This document shows, piece after piece, positions 58,161 through 64,000 of a DNA stretch of 64,000 nucleotides; the stretch's first letter is position 1; every line of letters begins with the position of its first letter. A model generated the notes under the pieces. The model saw only the letters and a list, made by a program, of their open reading frames with translations. It did not search any database and had not been told where the DNA came from. The translations under genes and the position numbers were made by a program. The DNA comes from Glandiceps talaboti (lineage: Eukaryota; Hemichordata; Enteropneusta; Spengelidae), in NCBI RefSeq assembly GCF_964340395.1, contig NC_135566.1, positions 8,302,001-8,366,000 of the forward strand, in the 5' to 3' direction.

Positions 58161-60434
58161 CTTGATGTCTGGGAAGCATGATGCCAAATCTGAGTTAATG
58201 TACATAGTATGTAAATGATGCAGACGCAGACAGGCTTGATGTTAGAATGTGTCTATATGGTCCCCTCTTTTCATCTTTCAAGTTCCTCCATGTACATGAT
58301 ATAGCAATATTTGTTCATTTTAATAGAGTGAATGAGAATACATTTAATAGCATTGTGAGTAGACAGGATATAATTGTTAGGGAAGTGTTGAAAAGAGTAC
58401 CCAAAATCTTTTTTAATAGACTTAAATAGTCTATCTAGGAGGCTCATTTTTGACAAGCACAGTAGTCAATCTGTCTTCAATTTAGTTCAGATTCTATGTG
58501 GAAGTCGTCTCTTCCCTTGACAATGTAGTCTGAAAGTATTACGTGTTCAATGTATGACTCAGTGATCATTCATACATTTGTACCCTCAAAACTTATCTAA
58601 TCTGGATCTTAATTTCTGTATAACTTTATCCAGGGAATTGTAAATTGTGTGTGCTACCCTAGAGGGGTAGCTATAGTCATTGAACTCAATATTTTAGTAT
58701 GCACATCATGCATATCTACAGTTCCTTTGTGGTAAATGTACCTGACACTTAACTGTAAACTACATGGGCATGGCACTTTAGGAGAATATGCACTCTGATT
58801 TAGTCTGACTTATTTCTGTAATGAATGATGTCATTTTGATGTTAGCATTCAAATAAAATTTCCCATTTGTAGATTTCATTCCAGTTGCCTGTTTACATCG
58901 CTGTATATCACTGTATCTACATGTAGCTGTGACTCAGTTCCCCTCGTTCTATGAAAGTGAACAAGTATAGTGGAGTCACAGATCCAGGAGTAGAAAGGTT
59001 ACATTTTAGTGACTTCTAATAGACTGGAATAGTTCAAACTGTGGTATATGGCTGTTGACACATGATGACAACATCTGCCATACTTCATTTTTTCTGAGCC
59101 ATGCTTCCATCTTTAATCATGTACATGTAGCCTGGATTTTTGTAATTAAGACTGTTCAAAATGAAAGACTTCGTGCAGTCTAGATCCATGCACACTTGAA
59201 CATGCAATGTTATGTAGCAGTGTTCACCCTATTCTTGTCGTATAATTAGATGTTATTCCTCAATATTTTTCTTTGTTCAGCCAAGGAAAATACGAGTGAC
59301 CTAAGTGGCATTTGTCACTACAGGTTATGACAACCCATAGGTCACGAGTATACATGTATTTCAGCTGAATTATACCAGCACCAGTAACATAAAAGTAAAA
59401 TCAAGAAAAGTAATGCCAATTTTGAATTTTTGACTCATTTTTCAAACACTGCAGAACCAGTGATGTAGACACGCATTGTTGTGACATAGATGTGCACTGT
59501 TGGATGTAAAACGGCCAGAGCATATATTCCATATTTTTTGTTAAACCTGGCTCGTGCATGGTATAAAGACCTGTATCTTCATTCTGAATTTAAGGTTACT
59601 GACCAAAAGCCAAGGAGTACCTCTGTCACTGATTGAAGCAAATGATGTACACCTTGAGTGTAGTATGATCTGTGGGTGTACGCCTATCAAATGAAAGACC
59701 AATGGTCTAGCAGCTAGACTATGTACACCCCAGCATTTTTTTCAAAATTTGAATTTATGTAATCATATTAAAATGGATTACATTGTGCATACTGGCAACT
59801 GATCTGTGGGGTCATCCAGTGGTCCATGTGATATATTTAGTGCTCAGACAAGTGTGTGCATGAATGAACACAGCATAAATCATAGAGTGAATGAGCATGC
59901 AAACACACATATACTCTGTACAAAACTGTGTCGAAAGACAACTTGAAGGTAACTATTTAGTTCAACAGACTGTAAAGAAATGTAGAAAATGAGGAAGTTG
60001 AGTGTAAATGCCACTAGTGGAAAGGAATGAGGAAGGATATACCATGTCATGGATCACATAATAGTAAAATAGTATACAGAAATGAAAGTCTGTTTTGAAA
60101 TGAAAAGGGGGCATGTATTTATTTCTGAGTGAAGAACAGATAAACAACCTTTGACTATGCATTGATACATACAGGTGTGCTGGATATTGTAAATATGAAG
60201 AGATATATGTAACTTTAGAAAATGTAGCATTAGAACGAGTTACGTACAACATGTTCATTGTATTGTATAGCACGTATTTGAACTATGCATTTGGGAAAGG
60301 GAATGCTGGACTTGATGCAGTAGACAGTCTGTACATGCTTTGCACCTTGATACATTATGCAATATATATATATGGTAATACCAACTGTAGAAGGATATGA
60401 AACTGCCAATTTTCCTTTGAAGTCCCTCATGTTC

Positions 60435-60510
60435 AGCCTGGAATTCAATCCAAACAGATGGGGATTTTAAATTTTGCTTCTCCAACCCCCATCTGTATGG
60501 ATTCCAGGCT
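60435..60510. repeat. Foldback element with AGCCTGGAATxCAATCC arms
   Basis: Left arm from 60435 (AGCCTGGAATTCAATCC, then CAGATGGGG) pairs with the right arm ending at 60510 (CCCCATCTG, then GGATTCCAGGCT), with a short AT-rich loop. A further half-copy, ATTCCAGGCTAG, is at about 60669. Confidence 0.65.
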
Positions 60511-60981
60511 AGTTCAAGCCTATAGTAGTCTGAATGGTAACATAGTATCCAGTCATCTCTAAAGAGAGATCTTAAGATTCAGTGAAGGATAGCACTAGAC
60601 TATAAGCCTATAGCCAAGAACCCATATTTTACAGGGTGTTTATTTTAAAACGAGACACTAGAATAGATTCCAGGCTAGCATGCATAATAGTGTAAAGTCA
60701 CACACCCTAGCAGTGTACTGGCGAACTGTAAAATTTACAAATGTAAATGTAAGTTTTACCCCGGGCTGTTGGTAATTACATGTATGACCACATCACATGA
60801 ACATGATTCATACCCATAATTAAAAAGCAAAAGCCAGTCATTATGTGTAACAATCACATGGCAATGAGGCTGGAGCATGACATATATATATATCTTACAG
60901 TCTGTGAACACATTACATTAGCTTTATATTCAAATTCATCTCAGGAAGAATTTTGTATTTTGTATTATTAGCACATCATTG

Positions 60982-61079
60982 TAGTCTAGTTCCTTTATAC
61001 CTATCGCTGTTCTCTACGATCTCCATCCTCTCCGTGTAGAGGATCGTAGCGATCATAACGCGTATAGGAAACTAGACTA
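60982..61079. mobile_element. TAGTCT...AGACTA MITE-like element, copy 3, longest
   Basis: Ends TAGTCTAGTTCCTTTATAC and GTATAGGAAACTAGACTA are inverted copies. The interior has a second palindrome, CTACGATC..GATCGTAG. About 98 bp, able to fold along its length. Confidence 0.65.
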
Positions 61080-62516
61080 ACATCTCTGTGATTATAGTCA
61101 CAACATCCTTACAGTTATACAACCTGAGAAAAAACACCACTATTATTAAATTACATTAATTTGTATGTCTTTGCATGAAACTTGTTCCATTCTTGTGTAT
61201 GACAAGCAAGGAAACACATCTTTTTTTTTGCGGGTTGTAAACAGTCATGTGCTTTCACATGTATGTAAAATACAATTGACATTTCATGATGAAAGTGAAA
61301 CAACTGTTCAACATTCATTTATAGTTTCATATATACATATGAGAAGACATTGTCCTTACAGGATATTGTAAAATAACTATGAACATGTGTACAAGTAAAA
61401 ACAGAAAGGTATCAATTTCAAAACGTTATCAATTAGCATGAATAACAATATTGAAATATCTTTTTTAAAAACTTATGTCAGGCGAAATCAACATTTTAGA
61501 AATCAAAACAATTACAGGTCTTTGATTGAAAAAAGTGTAGCATATTGAAATGCACAGATAATGCTCATTTGCTTATATTATGAATTTTCATTTTATCACA
61601 AACGACAGAAAAATGAACGCACAACATACAGGACAGACTAATTACTTATAATTGTTTCAGAAAGACCAAATTTTAAGACAGGCAGGTATGGTAGACAAAT
61701 GTACATATACCAAAAATTGTCATGTTTTTCAGAAAATTACAGAGCGGACAACCTGCACGTACGGTGTACACTCTGTTCAACCTTTTAACATCGTTGAACA
61801 AAAGAATACCAAGACACAGGGTACATTCCCTAGATCTCTGTTGACAGAGTTTTCAGCACTGAAAAAATAAATCCCCTTTCTATATATTCTATTCATTTCC
61901 TGTTGGGTTAATAATAGTGGATCTATACATGATTGTATACATACACATGTACATGTACAATGTTTACCTGCTGATGCATTGTGTTACATACCCCAAATAC
62001 CATGGCATGTCACACCTGGTTTGAGACTCTGTCTGTGTGTGGAATGCATGACATCCTATTTGTTCTGGTGCCTAGCTAAAATACATGTATGGTGAATTTG
62101 AAACTAAGTCGTCTGTATGTTTTGAAATCCTAATAGACCCCCTCCCCCCCCCCCCATTAGTCCCCCCCCTACCCATAGACCCTCTCCTTTCACTTATCGA
62201 TATAGAAATGCATCTATCGTGATTTAGAAAATAAAAATTTATAAAAATGCATCTATCATGACTTAGAAAAGAAACATTTTATTGTCCAAAGTAACACTAA
62301 CAGTATGTTCTTCAAATTTTCTAAACAAATGACACCACCACAAAATCATCATATAAAGTATTCCCCCCTGACAAAATTTCCATAGCCATGTTTACTGTGG
62401 GAAGAGAAGATTTACAATTGAGGTTTTCATTTATAGGATGTACTACAGGCACAGCATCTAGTATAAAATATAAAGTTACACAAATCACATTAATATGATA
62501 TACATGTATTTAGTTT

Positions 62517-62645
62517 AAAGGGCCATGTTTCAATCCCTGGTCATTGCATTAGTGTTATCTTAATAACAATTAGATGGGGACCGTTCTTTCATTCTGGCCA
62601 AACTTTTCTATAGCTCTTATATCGCACCTAGATTTTAATTCAAAT
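62517..62645 (-). repeat. SINE-like dispersed repeat, second copy
   Basis: Shares with 38106-38310 the order AAAGGGCCA, CAATCCCTGGT, ATTAGTGTTATCTTA, TTCTTTCATTCTG, GCTCTTATATCGCACCTAGA. Diverged, so an old insertion. Confidence 0.45.
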
Positions 62646-64000
62646 CCACAGTAGGCCTCTAATAGTCCTGTCTAATATTATATCGTTTAGTTTTGTATTT
62701 ACTCTGTTTACTCAAACAGCAGTAGTTTGCCACCAATTATCAAAGTTTTCGCCCTCAAACCATACTTGTAGATTGTCATTCAGCAATTACACAGACTAAA
62801 CATGCATTGTACATGATTATACTATGTCACTGCCAGGAGTTATGCTTTATGCTCTAAGTCTTACTACTTCAACTATTAAAATCTTCAGTTCTGAAAGAGC
62901 CATTATGTTCTTAAGAAGAAAAGCTATATAAAAAAATCTTATTGAAAATAATAATGTAATATAATATATAGCATCAGTATCCATAATCAACCATGTGATC
63001 AAAGACACTTATTACAAGAGTATACATGACATTAAAAATGAAACAAATTTGAACACACAATGATAACTTGATTAATCAGCCATGATTGCCTATAGAATTT
63101 CTATTTTATTATAATTATGTATTACTGTTTAGTAATTATTATTATTAATAAGTATCATACATATTTATTTTTTTAAATTTAGTTCATGCTAATTCATTTA
63201 GAACTGAATTTGACTAGTATTTCTTGCCTCTTCAGGGACAGATTTGTACCATACCTTGAAATTAGTGAATAATGACAATTTCTACTTATATACAAAGTCA
63301 GAAGATTTCTTGGAATCAAATCCCCAATTTTTACCAACATGTACTACAATAGACTGTAGGGATGTGCTTTCAGGAAATATATGAGCAGATAATTTTCATT
63401 AGTAACCATATCCAGAAACCATGAAGATTCATTCTAGCACCCACCTGGAAGACAATGTTTGATTTTGTGTGTATGCATTGAGGAAATTGTACACAGGTAT
63501 GTAAACTGTATAAATGCTAAGTTTTGACACAAGTTACCCTGAATTCTGAATTGTCAATAGGTTATTTTAAGGTCATGGCTATTTTTGTTCGAATTTCAAA
63601 TTAACTACGTAAAGAAACAAACAAGGTTAAAAATAGTTCTGAATTAAATTTTACAGTAATATATCACTGGTCAATAGATCCTTGAATATATGAGATTATT
63701 TATGCATGTATCAATAGAATATACTGGTTATCAGCGTTTTTGGTGAGAGCAGTTCATTGGTAAAATCTTCTGGCATTCATAGGGTACATACACAAATTCT
63801 CTTCTTCCACTTTTGATTGAGAAACAGACATGTTTTGAACAAATCACTTGTCCTTCTTAGGTGTCGAATTGGATCTGACAGAATTTCACAGGTTACATGT
63901 AAATTACCAGGGTTCCCCACCACAGTCATGGTACAAAGACAAGTAGATGGAAAGCAAATTTTATCTTTTTTCTTTCTCAATAATATCAGGTCCCCAACCT

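Larger units (their letters stand above)
45800..64000 (+). other. SSH intron 1 (incomplete)
   Basis: At least 18.2 kb with no convincing plus-strand exon. It is occupied by microsatellites, tandem duplications and MITE-like elements listed separately, plus a protein-like 57-bp repeat on the minus strand at about 49.08-49.39 kb. Short ORFs at 54338-54628, 57767-58096 and 61652-61870 show no family resemblance or supporting splice pattern. Confidence 0.65.

Noticed and set aside
61652-61870. 72-codon plus-strand ORF near the end of the window
   Set aside because: No similarity to the expected slingshot exon 2 block and no convincing flanking splice signals.

Overview
This is eukaryotic, spliced genomic DNA from an animal. 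It is AT-leaning and full of simple repeats, poly-G/poly-C runs and short inverted-repeat elements. By joining exons at GT/AG borders that keep the reading frame I recover five protein genes. A DUF4239 gene and medium-sized introns argue for an invertebrate. The window alone does not settle whether it is a non-vertebrate deuterostome (hemichordate, cephalochordate or echinoderm grade) or another bilaterian. I saw no rRNA, tRNA, CRISPR array or prokaryotic operon.

Layout, left to right. (1) 869-4230, plus strand: the 3' part of a DUF4239 (bestrophin-like) membrane protein gene whose 5' part lies outside the window; it ends in an unusual acidic tail. (2) 9390-5024, minus strand: a complete five-exon single-domain rhodanese gene (234 aa) with an intact catalytic cysteine loop. 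(3) 10035-17670, plus strand: a complete four-exon TMEM109/mitsugumin-23-like gene (224 aa). Genes 2 and 3 are head to head across about 640 bp that hold CRE-like and ETS-like sites. (4) 44895-22990, minus strand: a complete EFCAB5 homologue with 21 coding exons and 1,488 aa, every junction phase-consistent. (5) 45728 onward, plus strand: the first coding exon of a slingshot (SSH) cofilin-phosphatase gene, followed by at least 18 kb of intron 1 running off the window. EFCAB5 and SSH are head to head with 832 bp between start codons, the same arrangement as vertebrate EFCAB5/SSH2, so this looks like old conserved linkage.

Neighbouring genes alternate in orientation throughout: tail-to-tail, head-to-head, tail-to-tail, head-to-head. 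EFCAB5 carries EF-hand-like and GAF-like regions. SSH dephosphorylates ADF/cofilin and so controls actin turnover. TMEM109 and DUF4239 proteins are membrane proteins of the ER/nuclear or other membranes. I see no evidence that the five act in one pathway, beyond the two shared promoters.

Non-coding structure: several short inverted-repeat (MITE-like) families; a 511-bp element inserted into one copy of a tandem duplication, with the empty site preserved in the other copy; a 41-bp near-perfect palindrome between 8-bp direct repeats; minisatellites of 33, 43, 57, 90 and 139 bp; and many microsatellites. The least explained item is a 57-bp repeat at about 49.1-49.4 kb. On the minus strand, inside the SSH intron, it reads as a protein-like 19-residue repeat with one frame-breaking unit.
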